Of a DNA stretch of 64,000 nt, positions 17,080 through 26,821 are shown piece after piece. The notes beneath the pieces were generated by a model that saw only the letters and a list, made by a program, of their open reading frames with translations, did not search any database and was not told the DNA's origin. Source of the stretch: Marinobacter mangrovi (GTDB taxonomy: Bacteria > Pseudomonadota > Gammaproteobacteria > Pseudomonadales > Oleiphilaceae); NCBI RefSeq assembly GCF_016798325.1, contig NZ_JAERVO010000008.1:124001-188000 (forward strand). Direction: 5' to 3'. Each line of letters starts with the position of its first letter. Within the stretch, counting starts at the first letter, position 1. The position numbers and the translations under genes are program-made.

Positions 17080-18015
17080 TCAGGATTCCGCCTCTTCACC
17101 ACGACCGCGGCGACGCGCCCGTGGATGACTCCGGTCGTAGACCCGCGCCAGGTGCTGGTAATCCAGATGGGTGTAGACCTGGGTGGTGGCAATGTCGGCA
17201 TGCCCCAGCAGCTCCTGCACCGCCCGCAGGTCGCCGCTCGACTCCAGCAGGTGGCTGGCGAACGAGTGCCGCAGCAGGTGCGGGTGCAAACGCTGATCCG
17301 CACCTTTCTGCATGCCCCAGCGGCTGAGCCGGGACTGCACGCTGCGGGCGCTGAGCCGACGGCCCTGGCGACTCAGGAACACCGCGGTCTCGCCCTCCGG
17401 GGCCAGGGCACCCCGAACATCCAGCCAGCGATCCATGGCCTGCCAGGCCTGCCGACCGACTGGCAGGATCCGGGTCTTGTTGCCCTTACCCAACACCCGC
17501 ACTTCGCCGGCGCGCCGGTCCAGGCCGTCCAGATCCAGGCCGACCAGTTCCGCCAGTCGCAGGCCGGACGAGTAGATCAGTTCGAACATGGCCAGGTCGC
17601 GGATCTCCAGGGGGTCGTCTGCATCGGCATTCAACAGGTGATTCACCTGATCCACGTCCGCTACTTTGGGGAGCTTGCGACCCGCTTTCGGCGCCCGCAC
17701 GTCCAGCGCCGGGTTGTCCGTGACTTCCCGTTCGCGCAGGAGAAATTCATAGAAACGACGGATGGCCGAGAGGTGACGGGCGATGCTACGGCCGCCCAGC
17801 CCTTCCCGGCTGAGTTCGGCGACGTGGCGTCTCAGACCGTGGATATCGAGACCGGACCAGCGCACCTCGCCCCAGGCGGCCAGATTGACCGCCAGACGCC
17901 GGATATCACGCTGGTAATTGTGGCAGGTGTGAACGGACTGTCGCCGCTCGGCGCGCAGATGCTCGATAAACCGTGACAGCGGCTCGTCAAGCGAATCTGG
18001 CAGGTCGTTGGTCAT
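17080..18015 (-). CDS. xerC: Tyrosine recombinase XerC
   Basis: 311 residues. An N-terminal SAM-like core-binding domain (about 1-100) is followed by the catalytic domain with Arg153 (SSGLRLAEL), His246, Arg249 (HPHLLRHSFASHLL), His272 (LGHADIATTQVY) and nucleophile Tyr281. These positions are five to six residues beyond those of E. coli XerC. With XerD it resolves chromosome dimers at dif next to FtsK at the septum. The start lies two bases after the DUF484 stop. The dapF-DUF484-xerC order is the standard gammaproteobacterial arrangement and separates it from XerD, which lies elsewhere. Confidence 0.95.
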   Translation of the reverse strand: MTNDLPDSLDEPLSRFIEHLRAERRQSVHTCHNYQRDIRRLAVNLAAWGEVRWSGLDIHGLRRHVAELSREGLGGRSIARHLSAIRRFYEFLLREREVTDNPALDVRAPKAGRKLPKVADVDQVNHLLNADADDPLEIRDLAMFELIYSSGLRLAELVGLDLDGLDRRAGEVRVLGKGNKTRILPVGRQAWQAMDRWLDVRGALAPEGETAVFLSRQGRRLSARSVQSRLSRWGMQKGADQRLHPHLLRHSFASHLLESSGDLRAVQELLGHADIATTQVYTHLDYQHLARVYDRSHPRARRRGRGEEAES

Positions 18016-18017
18016 CG

Positions 18018-18770
18018 TTAGCGGGTTCCCACCACCTTGTCGGTATCGGTGATGGTTTGCTGCTGGCTGTGTCGAGCCATCAGCGGGGGCAGCAGGCGGC
18101 TCAGGGTGTCGCTGATGTAGGTCAGGAACAGCGAGCCCATGCTTTCATCAAAGTAGCCCACCTGCTGGCTGCCAATGGCGAACAGACCCAACAGGTCACC
18201 GTGGCGCAGCGGCACCAGGGCCACCGACGCAATCGGGTTGTCCCGCTGCGGGAACAGGAACGCACGCTGCTCCAGACGGAACTGGCCGCAGACCGCGCGC
18301 TGGCCTTCCAGAAGCGCTCCCAGCTGGCTTTGGGCGGCCTCTCGGGTGACCCGGATCAGGGCGCCTTCCGGCTCGGCGTCGGTGCCGGCATCGTCGAACA
18401 GGATCAGTGAGGCGGCATCCAGGCCGAAGTCGCCGCGGATGCTGTCGTCGATCACCGACGCCATCTCGATGAGCGAGCGGGCTTCGATGACCTGGGTCAG
18501 CAGGCGCTTACTTTTCTCGAACAACCGGTCGTTGTGACGGGCGATCTCGATCAGCTCCCCCAGTTCGTTGCGCAGCATGTCGCGCTGCTCACGGAACAGG
18601 TGGACCTGACGTTCCACCAGGGAGATGGCCCGACCACTGTCGTGCGGAAGCGTCAGACTGCGCAGTAACTCGTCCTGGTGAACGAAAAAATCGGGGTGGG
18701 CCTTCAGGTACGCCACGACGTCCTGCTCGGTCACTGGTGGGGCCGTTTTCGTCGCCGCCTGATCTGTCAT
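18018..18770 (-). CDS. DUF484 family protein
   Basis: 250 residues with AGGAGG before the ATG. The N-terminal motif VVAYLKAHPDFFVHQDELL and the following helix (VERQVHLFREQRDMLRNEL) are the signature of DUF484. The C-terminal ~150 residues have a GAF-like alpha/beta pattern (GALIRVTREAAQSQLGALLE ... IASVALVPLRHGDLLGLFAIGS). The family is almost always encoded next to xerC, as here, but its role is not known to me; a GAF-type ligand pocket is inference. It is cytoplasmic and is translated just upstream of xerC, with two bases between them. Confidence 0.88.
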   Translation of the reverse strand: MTDQAATKTAPPVTEQDVVAYLKAHPDFFVHQDELLRSLTLPHDSGRAISLVERQVHLFREQRDMLRNELGELIEIARHNDRLFEKSKRLLTQVIEARSLIEMASVIDDSIRGDFGLDAASLILFDDAGTDAEPEGALIRVTREAAQSQLGALLEGQRAVCGQFRLEQRAFLFPQRDNPIASVALVPLRHGDLLGLFAIGSQQVGYFDESMGSLFLTYISDTLSRLLPPLMARHSQQQTITDTDKVVGTR

Positions 18771-18844
18771 CCCGGAAACCTCCTGTCACGACCGCCTCTT
18801 CAGGGACGGTTCTTTTTCTCGACACCCATGGGCGGGCGTCGGCG

Positions 18845-19771
18845 CTAGCCTTTCTTGTGCCGTTTACGCCCGGACGAGCGGCCCGAACGCCCACGACGGG
18901 GCGCATCGGTGGCCACCCGTACCTGGCCGTCATAGACCCGGGCGGTCGGCCCGTCCATCATAACAGGGGCCCCTTCGCCCTGCCATTCAAGGGACAACGG
19001 CCCGCCGCGCAACACCATGCGCACGTTTTCATCCAGCAGGCCCCGCATGCGGCCGGCGACCATGGCGGCGCAGGCACCGCTACCGCAGGCCAGGGTTTCA
19101 CCGGAGCCGCGTTCGAACACCCGCAGCTTGGCGTTCTGCCGGTCGATCACCTGCAGGAATCCGATGTTGGCCTTCTTGGGGAACGCCGGGTGGGATTCCA
19201 GCAGCGGTCCCAGACGCTCTACCGGCGCGGTGTCCACGTTATCCACCAGCAGCACCGCGTGGGGGTTGCCCATGGAAACCACACTCAGTTCCAGCGTTTC
19301 GCCGTCCACGTCAAGGCGATAGGTGTCCGCCCGCTCGGCAGCCTCAAACGGCACCTTGGCCGGCTCCAGTTCCGGCACGCCCATGTTGACCAGCACCCAG
19401 CCGTCCTTGCCGGCCTTGAGCTCGATCACACCGCCGGCGGTCTGGACGCGGATGACCTTTTTGTTGGTCAGACGCTGATCGCGGACGAAGCGTGCAAAAC
19501 AGCGGGCGCCGTTGCCGCACTGCTCCACTTCGGAGCCGTCGGCGTTGAAGATCCGGTAGCGGAAGTCCACGTCCGGCATGCCGGGCGGCTCCACCACCAG
19601 CAACTGGTCGAAGCCGATGCCGAAATGCCGGTCCGCCAGCTGGCTGATGACATCCGGGCGCAGGCGGAACGGCTGACTGATGGCATCCACCACCATGAAG
19701 TCGTTGCCCAGTCCATGCATCTTGGTAAACGGCAGGCTGGCGCCGCTGCTGCGGCGTCGGTTATCGCTCAT
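18845..19771 (-). CDS. dapF: Diaminopimelate epimerase
   Basis: 308 residues. It converts LL- to meso-diaminopimelate for lysine and peptidoglycan synthesis. Both active-site cysteines are visible, in [13 protein letters not shown] (first half) and [14 protein letters not shown] (second half), the paired motifs of the family. The start [16 protein letters not shown] is also diagnostic. The N-terminal extension ([13 protein letters not shown]) and a basic tail ([17 protein letters not shown]) make it about 30 residues longer than E. coli DapF. It is four bases downstream of lysA, which uses its product, so the two are coupled. Confidence 0.95.
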   Translation of the reverse strand: MSDNRRRSSGASLPFTKMHGLGNDFMVVDAISQPFRLRPDVISQLADRHFGIGFDQLLVVEPPGMPDVDFRYRIFNADGSEVEQCGNGARCFARFVRDQRLTNKKVIRVQTAGGVIELKAGKDGWVLVNMGVPELEPAKVPFEAAERADTYRLDVDGETLELSVVSMGNPHAVLLVDNVDTAPVERLGPLLESHPAFPKKANIGFLQVIDRQNAKLRVFERGSGETLACGSGACAAMVAGRMRGLLDENVRMVLRGGPLSLEWQGEGAPVMMDGPTARVYDGQVRVATDAPRRGRSGRSSGRKRHKKG

Positions 19772-19775
19772 CGCC

Positions 19776-21026
19776 CTACTCCGGCAGACAGGCTTCGAGT
19801 CGCATTTGATCCTCCAGGGTCTCGCGCTGGCGAATCACGTGCACCCGGTCGCCATCGACCATCAACTCCGGCGGCCGGTTACGGGAATTGTAGTTGGAAC
19901 TCATCACGAAACCGTAGGCGCCCGCCGAACGCACCGCCAGCAGGTCGCCTGCAGCCAGGGCCAGACGACGCTCCTTGCCCAGGAAATCGCCGGTTTCGCA
20001 GACCGGACCAACCAGATCCCAGGCCTTTTCCTCGACGTCCTCGCGCGGCGTGACCGGCACAATCGCCTGCCAGGCACTGTACAGCGCCGGCCGGATCAGG
20101 TCGTTCATGGCCGCATCGATGATGGCGAAGTTGCGGTGGCCGGTACACTTAAGGAATTCGACCCGGGTCAGCAGGATGCCGGCATTGGCGGCGATCGAGC
20201 GCCCCGGTTCCAGGACGATTTCCAGCGTCCGGTCGCCCAGGCGCTTCTGGACTTCGGCCATGTACTCGCTGGGAGACGGCGGGGTTTCCTGATCGTAGGT
20301 GACGCCCAGACCGCCGCCCATATCGAGGTGGCGAATGTGGATGCCGTCTTCGGCCAGCTGGTCGATCAGCGCCAGCACCCGATCCAGGGCATCCATGAAC
20401 GGCGCGACGGTGGTCAGCTGGGAACCGATGTGGCAGTCGACGCCCACCACATCCAGGTTCGACATGGCCGCAGCCTTGGCATAGATGCGGCGCGCCTCGG
20501 CGATATCGATGCCGAACTTGTTCTCTTTCAGGCCGGTGGAAATATACGGATGGGTACCGGCGTCCACGTCCGGATTCACCCGCAGCGAGACCGGGGCCTG
20601 CTTGCCCAGCTCACGGGCGACGTCGTTGAGACGGTCCAGCTCGGTTTCGGACTCGACGTTAAAGCAGCGCACGCCCACGTCCAGCGCTCGGCGCATTTCC
20701 GACGGCTGTTTGCCCACGCCGGAGAACACCACTTTATCCGGCTGGCCACCGGCCCGCAGGACCCGTTCCAGCTCGCCCACCGAGACAATATCGAAACCGG
20801 CACCCAGTCGCGCCAACACGTTCAGGACCGCCAGGTTGCTGTTGGCCTTGACCGCGTAACAGATCAGGTGATCTCGGCCGGCCAGGGATTCGTCATAGGC
20901 GCGAAAATGCCGCTCCAGCGTTGCGCGGGAATAGACGTAGGCCGGCGTGCCGAACTGTTCGGCGATCCGGGAGACAGGTACGTCCTCCGCGAAGAGGGTC
21001 CCGTCACGGTAATTGAAGTAATCCAT
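19776..21026 (-). CDS. lysA: Diaminopimelate decarboxylase
   Basis: 416 residues. A PLP enzyme of the alanine racemase-like fold that decarboxylates meso-diaminopimelate to lysine. The PLP lysine is in [14 protein letters not shown]. The glycine-rich phosphate site is in [26 protein letters not shown] forms part of the active site, and CETGDFLG carries the substrate-contacting cysteine. It sits in the lptM-lysA-dapF order found throughout pseudomonads. ACAGGACACGAC precedes the ATG as ribosome site. Confidence 0.95.
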   Translation of the reverse strand: MDYFNYRDGTLFAEDVPVSRIAEQFGTPAYVYSRATLERHFRAYDESLAGRDHLICYAVKANSNLAVLNVLARLGAGFDIVSVGELERVLRAGGQPDKVVFSGVGKQPSEMRRALDVGVRCFNVESETELDRLNDVARELGKQAPVSLRVNPDVDAGTHPYISTGLKENKFGIDIAEARRIYAKAAAMSNLDVVGVDCHIGSQLTTVAPFMDALDRVLALIDQLAEDGIHIRHLDMGGGLGVTYDQETPPSPSEYMAEVQKRLGDRTLEIVLEPGRSIAANAGILLTRVEFLKCTGHRNFAIIDAAMNDLIRPALYSAWQAIVPVTPREDVEEKAWDLVGPVCETGDFLGKERRLALAAGDLLAVRSAGAYGFVMSSNYNSRNRPPELMVDGDRVHVIRQRETLEDQMRLEACLPE

Positions 21027-21077
21027 GTCGTGTCCTGTAGAGAATGTCGGGAGACCGTTACACCGCCGGCAAGCCGG

Positions 21078-21233
21078 TTATTGCGCGTCCTTGTCGTCTT
21101 TCGACGGGGCCGGCGAGGCCGTCGTGTCCGCCGGTGCAGCCTGGGGATCCTGCGGCAGGTAGAGCGGGCCTTTCTGACCGCAACCGGACAAGAGCAGGAT
21201 AAGGCTGGTGATGGCCAACAGACGCCTGGGCAT
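21078..21233 (-). CDS. lptM: LPS-assembly lipoprotein LptM (formerly YifL/LppL)
   Basis: 51 residues, ATG 21233-21231 and TAA 21080-21078. The signal peptide MPRRLLAITSLILLLSGC has a clear lipobox with Cys18, followed by GQKGPLYLP, the short conserved motif that defines this family. The rest is an Ala/Pro/Asp-rich tail. LptM mimics lipopolysaccharide in the LptD/LptE translocon and helps LptD oxidise correctly. Position directly upstream of lysA agrees with lppL in P. aeruginosa. Confidence 0.93.
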   Translation of the reverse strand: MPRRLLAITSLILLLSGCGQKGPLYLPQDPQAAPADTTASPAPSKDDKDAQ

Positions 21234-21322
21234 GGTGTGATCGCTCCGCTTTAACTGATCGCGCCAGTATACCCACTGGGCTGCAGTGGTGCGAGGATCG
21301 TTGGCGCCCGGATCCCTGATGC

Positions 21323-24190
21323 TCAGATGCTTCCCTGCAGCCCGCGGTTCAGCTCCCGCTCCAGGGCAATCCGGTACGACAGGTACTGGCTGGTTTGCAG
21401 ATCCTGCTGATAGGCCTGGGGATCCAGGTCATGGGGCAGGTTGAGATCGGTGATATACACCGGATAGGTCTCGCCGGACTGCCGACGCGACCGAACGTAA
21501 TGCGCCACGGCCGGGATCAGCTGGTCGCCGTACTCCAGCACGCTGAACTCCTCGGCGCCGCAGAACAGATCGAAACGAACCGGGCTGTCGCCTTCCTGCT
21601 GCCCCACCGCCTGCAGCTCGAAGCCCTCCATCGGCAGGTCGTCGGTAACGCCCGGGCGGCGCTCGATGACCCACTGGCCGCGCCGCTGGATCAGTTCGGC
21701 GCAGGTGACATCCAACTCGCCACCGGCATCAACCAGCGTCCGGCGCAGCTGACGCCGCTCGGCAATGTTCATCAGAAAACGCAGGACGGGCGCCAGCAGG
21801 TGACGTCGGCCGGTAAAGCCCTGTTCCCAATAGCTCAGCGAGCCGTGCTCGTCGACGACCCAGACCCGGGCCCGCCGGTCGCGCACCTGGTAGAACACCT
21901 GGATGTTGTCCGGCTGACTGGCCTTACACACCAGATCCAGCGCCGGATCTTCCTCGATCGCATGGCGGTCGAGAACCACGGGCATATACATCGGCTGCGG
22001 TTTCTGCAGGTGCTCGAACAACGCCGCACGCGATTCCAGGGCGACGAAGCCAGGCTCACCATCGTGGAACTGCAGCACGAAGTAGCGCCGCTCGATTTCA
22101 ATCACATAGCGCAGCGGGTGCGGGCCACGCTGGCCGGTAAAAAAGCTTTGCTGGACGTCCTGAAACAGGGTCTGCAGGCGCCGTTCAATGGAGCTGGCGT
22201 GGCCGGCATCATGACAACGTACGGTGATGACCGGCGGTTCGGCCGGCGCCACCACCCGGGCCGCCAGGATGTTCTTCAGGCACTGGATCAGCGTATCGCC
22301 CACTTCATAACGGTGAACGCTCACCTCGTGCCAGCTGTTGAGCATGACCTGATCCAGGGTTTGCACCAGGTTCTCGCGACCGCCACTGAATCCCAGCGAA
22401 TCGTGGCGGCCACTCAGTTTGTGCAGCCCCTTCTCGGTCAGCGTGGCCTGCGGATCCACCGCCACGTTGACGAACAGCAGGATGCGTAACGGACGACTGT
22501 CCTCCAGCAGAGCCTCCCTTGAGGCCGCCACTTCCGGCACCGGCAGGTCAGTTTGCAGGTCCTCGATCATGCCTCGCAGGCCGCCCAGGCTCAGGTGACT
22601 GGACCCGCCGCGCAGGTTCAGTCGGGTCGTCCGGGTCAGCAGGCCGTTGCAGTGGCACCACACCAGCATCTCCACCAGACTGCCGGAACGGCGGATGACC
22701 GGCTGCCAGTAGGCATCGGCAGGATTCTCGAGATCCCGGTACAACAGCCAGCCGCCGACGCCCTCCGCATTGCCGTTCTGGGTCGACTGATGGTGGAACG
22801 ACAGGTTTTCTTCCGCCAGGCTGGGGGCCAGGTTGGGATTGATCATTTCCACCTTGCCGGCCTTGCGCTGGAACGCCGCATAAAGTTTTCGCCCCAGCAG
22901 CCCCATATCCCGGGGCCGGATCGCCGCGCTGATGGCGTGGGTGCGCGCCAGACGCGACAGGAACCGATAGCTGTGGGTCAGCTCCGCGACAATCTGACGC
23001 CGCAGCACCTGCACGTCACCGGCTCGCCAGCGGTGCCGGTCGTCGAGCCGGCGCACCTGCCTGGCATCCCAACCCCAGTCGGCCACCATCTCCTGCAACA
23101 GCGCGGACTGCCAGCGGCGATCCACCCGCTCCAGCCGGGTCAGCGGTACGCCGGTTTTCAGGTACAGGCTCTGACGCACCAGCTCTAGCCGGTCCGGGGC
23201 CTGCATCCGCGTCAGCCAGTCCGCCAGCCGCTCATAGAGCATGACGTAGGGATCAAGCCGATCCGCGTCGGTGTAGCCGGCATACACCCGGGCCTTGAAC
23301 GCCAGACACAGCGGGCCGGCCTCGCGATCGCGGGCATAGCATTCGATCAGCAGCAGTTTGAGCAATGACTTCCAGGGGGAATCGATGCCCTTGTACAACT
23401 GCCAGACCCCGGCGCCGAGGAACTCCGCCTCGGGGATCGCCGGCACGGGCCCGAAATCAAGATACTGGTCCGCCCGGATGAAACGGCATTCGATCAACTG
23501 ATGCACGAGGGCGTCATAATCGGCCTCTTCCGACGCCGGAATCAGCCACCACAAGGGGAAGCAGCCGGCCAGGTGGATCCCGGTCCGGTAAAATTCGTCC
23601 AGTAACAGGAAGTGCTGGGCACTGCCGCAGTTCTCGCCGTTGACCTCGACCCGCTGGCGCCCTTCCCGGAACTCTCCGGCCGCAAAGACGAACACATGCA
23701 GTTCCAGGCCCAGGGAATCGGCCCAACGGGACACCGCCTCCGCCTTGGCCTCCAGGCGCCGGATACCCGCCTCACCCAGATCCGGCCGATGGCACAGCCA
23801 CACGTCCAGGTCGCTGGCCACCGAATGGCCCAGCGTGCCCGGGCTGCCCATAACGTACAGCCCCTGGATGTCCGGCCGGCGCCGACCGGTGGAGCGCATG
23901 CGGAAGGTTCGGGCCAGGCGCTGTGCCGCTGCCAGTTCGTCGTCGTCCGGCTGGTAATGGGAGACGCCGTAGGGGCAGGCATGATCGAGGTAGCCGGGCA
24001 GCGAGGGATGATTCAGGTGGAAAATCAGCGGCAGCAGGTCAAGCACCACCTGCTGGCGTGTGGCCAGGGCCTCCCGGGCCCGCTGCCGGCGGACGCGGTT
24101 TACACCGAGGAATCGGTCGCAGAGCCGGCGCAGGGTCTTGCGGTCGATCCCGTCGGCAAAATCGAGCTGGATGGCATTGGCTGGTGTCAC
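21323..24190 (-). CDS. cyaA: Class I adenylate cyclase
   Basis: 955 residues from a GTG start, without a strong ribosome site. The nucleotidyltransferase core is near residues 110-140: VMGSPGTLGHSVASDLDVWLC, with the metal-binding Asp pair in SDLDVW. The family-specific FNVAVDPQ-like strand and the long C-terminal regulatory half are present. It makes cAMP from ATP for CRP/Vfr control. E. coli CyaA is about 850 residues; the longer form is usual in pseudomonads. In P. aeruginosa a cyaY gene lies between lptM and cyaA; here the 89-base gap leaves no room for one. Confidence 0.95.
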   Translation of the reverse strand: MTPANAIQLDFADGIDRKTLRRLCDRFLGVNRVRRQRAREALATRQQVVLDLLPLIFHLNHPSLPGYLDHACPYGVSHYQPDDDELAAAQRLARTFRMRSTGRRRPDIQGLYVMGSPGTLGHSVASDLDVWLCHRPDLGEAGIRRLEAKAEAVSRWADSLGLELHVFVFAAGEFREGRQRVEVNGENCGSAQHFLLLDEFYRTGIHLAGCFPLWWLIPASEEADYDALVHQLIECRFIRADQYLDFGPVPAIPEAEFLGAGVWQLYKGIDSPWKSLLKLLLIECYARDREAGPLCLAFKARVYAGYTDADRLDPYVMLYERLADWLTRMQAPDRLELVRQSLYLKTGVPLTRLERVDRRWQSALLQEMVADWGWDARQVRRLDDRHRWRAGDVQVLRRQIVAELTHSYRFLSRLARTHAISAAIRPRDMGLLGRKLYAAFQRKAGKVEMINPNLAPSLAEENLSFHHQSTQNGNAEGVGGWLLYRDLENPADAYWQPVIRRSGSLVEMLVWCHCNGLLTRTTRLNLRGGSSHLSLGGLRGMIEDLQTDLPVPEVAASREALLEDSRPLRILLFVNVAVDPQATLTEKGLHKLSGRHDSLGFSGGRENLVQTLDQVMLNSWHEVSVHRYEVGDTLIQCLKNILAARVVAPAEPPVITVRCHDAGHASSIERRLQTLFQDVQQSFFTGQRGPHPLRYVIEIERRYFVLQFHDGEPGFVALESRAALFEHLQKPQPMYMPVVLDRHAIEEDPALDLVCKASQPDNIQVFYQVRDRRARVWVVDEHGSLSYWEQGFTGRRHLLAPVLRFLMNIAERRQLRRTLVDAGGELDVTCAELIQRRGQWVIERRPGVTDDLPMEGFELQAVGQQEGDSPVRFDLFCGAEEFSVLEYGDQLIPAVAHYVRSRRQSGETYPVYITDLNLPHDLDPQAYQQDLQTSQYLSYRIALERELNRGLQGSI

Positions 24191-24254
24191 GCGCGTCAGG
24201 TATCCGGATTGTCAGGGCCGCACGTTCATTCTGTGGAACGTGTCTCAAACCGCC

Positions 24255-24284
24255 ATTATCGATATGATGTGTGTCGGCTTTCAA
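24255..24284 (-). promoter_or_regulatory. Candidate sigma-70 promoter of cyaA
   Basis: On the minus strand TTGAAA (24284-24279) and GATAAT (24260-24255) are separated by 18 bases; each matches five of six consensus positions. Transcription would begin near 24248, about 58 bases before the cyaA GTG. I see no clear CRP site (TGTGA-N6-TCACA) in this region. Confidence 0.45.
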
Positions 24285-24345
24285 ACCACAATAACAAAAC
24301 CCGTATCGGGTTGAACGTGACTCTTTCGAGTAACCGGACACGACC

Positions 24346-26796
24346 GTGAAGGAATTCCTCATCAGCCGCCATCGTCGCGACAGCGCCCCCGGCGCCGAAC
24401 GACGCACGCTGGTCCGCGTCGACGACAACGGCATCATTACCTTTGCCGATGCCCAGGCCGATGCGGTGCTGGGCTATGATCCCCAGGAACTGGCCGGGCG
24501 CAAACTGGCCAGCCTGGCGGCAACGCGACAGGACGATCCGCTCGCCCCGGCTCACCATGAGCAGCTCGAGCGCGGCGATCCGATCCTTCTCACCCTGCGT
24601 CACCGAGACGGTTTTTTCTTCACCGCCCGCTTTTCCATCCGGGTGGACGTCGCCGACGTGGACCAGCCGGCCACCGCCGCCATCACGCCGCGCGGCCAGG
24701 AGCCCCTGGACCCACGACTGTTGCAGATGACCGAAGCCTCCGGCCAGCTGGGCCTCTGGCAGCTGGATACCCGCAGCAACCGCATGACCTGGTCCGACGG
24801 TCTCTACCGATTGTTCGACCTGCGCCCGGGCAGTGATATTTCGCCCGAGCACGCCCTGTTCTATTTCCAGGAACACCAGCAACGGGTGCGCGCCCTGTTC
24901 CGGCGCTGTGTGCGCTCAGGCGCCTCGTTCACCCGCGACTTGCACATATTGACCGACAAACAACGGTTACGCCCGGTACGCCTCAGCGGGCGGGCGCTCA
25001 AGACCGGCGACAAGATCACCGCCGTCGCCGGCACCCTCGTCGATCTGTCGGAACGCCTCAATCAGCGGGAAGCCCGCCGCGAAGTGGAGCAACTGCTGCA
25101 GGGCCTATTGGCCGCCAGCGACGACCTGATCCTGGCGGTCGATCCCAATCTCCACGTGCTGGCGCTCAACCAACCCATGGCCAGCCAGTTCGAGAGCACT
25201 TTTGGCCGGCGCCCCCGGATTGGCGACAACCTTTGCCAACTGCTGCAGGACTACCCCAACGAGCGACGCCTGAACCAGCGCCTGTGGGAAAAGGCGCTGG
25301 AGCGGGACCATTTCACCGTGGAGATGCCGCTGGCCCAGCAGGAACAGGAACTGCCGGTCTACGAATTTCGCTTCCAGCGACTGCGGGACGCCCAGGGGCA
25401 CACGCTGGGTGCGGTCCACGTGGGGCGCGACATCAGTTACCGTCTGCGCACCCGGGACAACCTCAACTACCTGAGCCAGCACGATCCCATGACCGGGCTG
25501 CTCAACCGTCGTGAACTGCTGCGCCGCCTGCAACGGGCCATCGACCAGACCGCTGGTGACAGCCCGGGGCACGCGCTGTTGTTCCTGGACCTGGATCACG
25601 TCACCCGCTTCAACGATGCCGCCGGCGCCGGGGCCTGCGACCGGTACCTGCGCGAGTTGGCCGGTATGCTCGGCACCCGCATCCGCCATCGGGATGCGCT
25701 GGCCCGGGTCTCGGCCGACAAGTTTGCGCTAATCCTGGACCGCTGCGCCGAACCGGAAGCGCGCAAAGTGGCCCGTAATCTCTGCGATCACATCGGCGAG
25801 TTCGTCTTCGAGTGGCAGGGCCAGCCCCTGCAAACCACCGCCAGCGGCGGCCTGGTGCCGTTCGCCCGCGGCCAGGCGCCGACCCGCGCCGAAGAACTGC
25901 TGACCCTGGCGGCGGATTTGTGCCAGACCGCCAAGAATGCCGGGCGCAACCGCATCCACGTGCACCGCGACCACGGCGCCAACATGCTGGAAAGCGAGGC
26001 CCAGAAGCTGCTGGCACGGCTGCAGGCGTGCGTCCGCGAAGACCGGATCGCGCTGATGTACCAGTCACTGCGACCGGTCACCAGCGCCACCTGGGGTGAG
26101 CATGTGGAGATACTCGCCCGGCTGGAATACGGCGACGGCGACCAGGGATTCTGGCTGCCCAACGATTTCCTGCCGGTGGCGGAACGCTTCGACCTGGCCC
26201 GGGACATCGACCGCCGGGTAATCCGCAAGACCCTGTCCTGGCTACGCCAGCATGCCCTGCTGGAACCGCGTTTGAAGTTGTGCAGCTTCAACCTGTCACT
26301 GGCCAGCGTACTGGATGAGGAGTTCCCCGCCTTTATCGCCGAACAGGTGCGAACGTCCAACTTCCCGGCCGAGCGCTTCTGTTTCGAGATTCGGGAGAGC
26401 GACGCCACCGGCTACCCGGACGAGGCGTCCGTGTTCTGCGATGCGATCCATGACGTGGGATGCCGGGTGGCCCTGGACGGCGCCGGGGCGTCGGTGGAGA
26501 GTTACGCGCTGGCCGCGCGCCTGCCGGTGGACGTGATCAAGCTCGACCGCAGCCTGATGAAAGATCTGGGCGACGACCCGGTCCAGCAGGTGATGGTGGA
26601 AGCGCTGCACCGGATTGCGGAAACCGCGGGCAAGATCACCGTCGCCACCTTCATCGAGAGCGACGAAACCCTGCGCCAGGTGCGCCGGCTGGGCATTCAC
26701 TTCGGGCAGGGTTTCCGCATTACGGCGCCGCGCCCGATTCAGGATCTGGCCCCGGCTGCCGTCGATCTCGGCGTAGGGCGGATCGGGACGACCTGA
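24346..26796 (+). CDS. PAS-GGDEF-EAL protein with degenerate catalytic motifs
   Basis: 816 residues from a GTG start. Two or three PAS-like units (about 20-400) precede GGDEF (about 400-525) and EAL (about 560-800) domains. The GGDEF site reads SADKF (456-460), so cyclase activity is not expected. In the EAL domain EAL is EIL (588-590), the usual DDFG is DGAG (711-714) and the later AEGVE is ATFIE, so metal ligands are missing. NLS, ESxA and KLD motifs remain. This pattern fits a protein that binds c-di-GMP but does not hydrolyse it, like FimX, which also controls type IV pili. FimX-like function is inference. It is divergent from cyaA. Confidence 0.85.
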   Translation: MKEFLISRHRRDSAPGAERRTLVRVDDNGIITFADAQADAVLGYDPQELAGRKLASLAATRQDDPLAPAHHEQLERGDPILLTLRHRDGFFFTARFSIRVDVADVDQPATAAITPRGQEPLDPRLLQMTEASGQLGLWQLDTRSNRMTWSDGLYRLFDLRPGSDISPEHALFYFQEHQQRVRALFRRCVRSGASFTRDLHILTDKQRLRPVRLSGRALKTGDKITAVAGTLVDLSERLNQREARREVEQLLQGLLAASDDLILAVDPNLHVLALNQPMASQFESTFGRRPRIGDNLCQLLQDYPNERRLNQRLWEKALERDHFTVEMPLAQQEQELPVYEFRFQRLRDAQGHTLGAVHVGRDISYRLRTRDNLNYLSQHDPMTGLLNRRELLRRLQRAIDQTAGDSPGHALLFLDLDHVTRFNDAAGAGACDRYLRELAGMLGTRIRHRDALARVSADKFALILDRCAEPEARKVARNLCDHIGEFVFEWQGQPLQTTASGGLVPFARGQAPTRAEELLTLAADLCQTAKNAGRNRIHVHRDHGANMLESEAQKLLARLQACVREDRIALMYQSLRPVTSATWGEHVEILARLEYGDGDQGFWLPNDFLPVAERFDLARDIDRRVIRKTLSWLRQHALLEPRLKLCSFNLSLASVLDEEFPAFIAEQVRTSNFPAERFCFEIRESDATGYPDEASVFCDAIHDVGCRVALDGAGASVESYALAARLPVDVIKLDRSLMKDLGDDPVQQVMVEALHRIAETAGKITVATFIESDETLRQVRRLGIHFGQGFRITAPRPIQDLAPAAVDLGVGRIGTT

Positions 26797-26821
26797 TCCA
26801 GGCCGCCCCTCGAACACGTCG

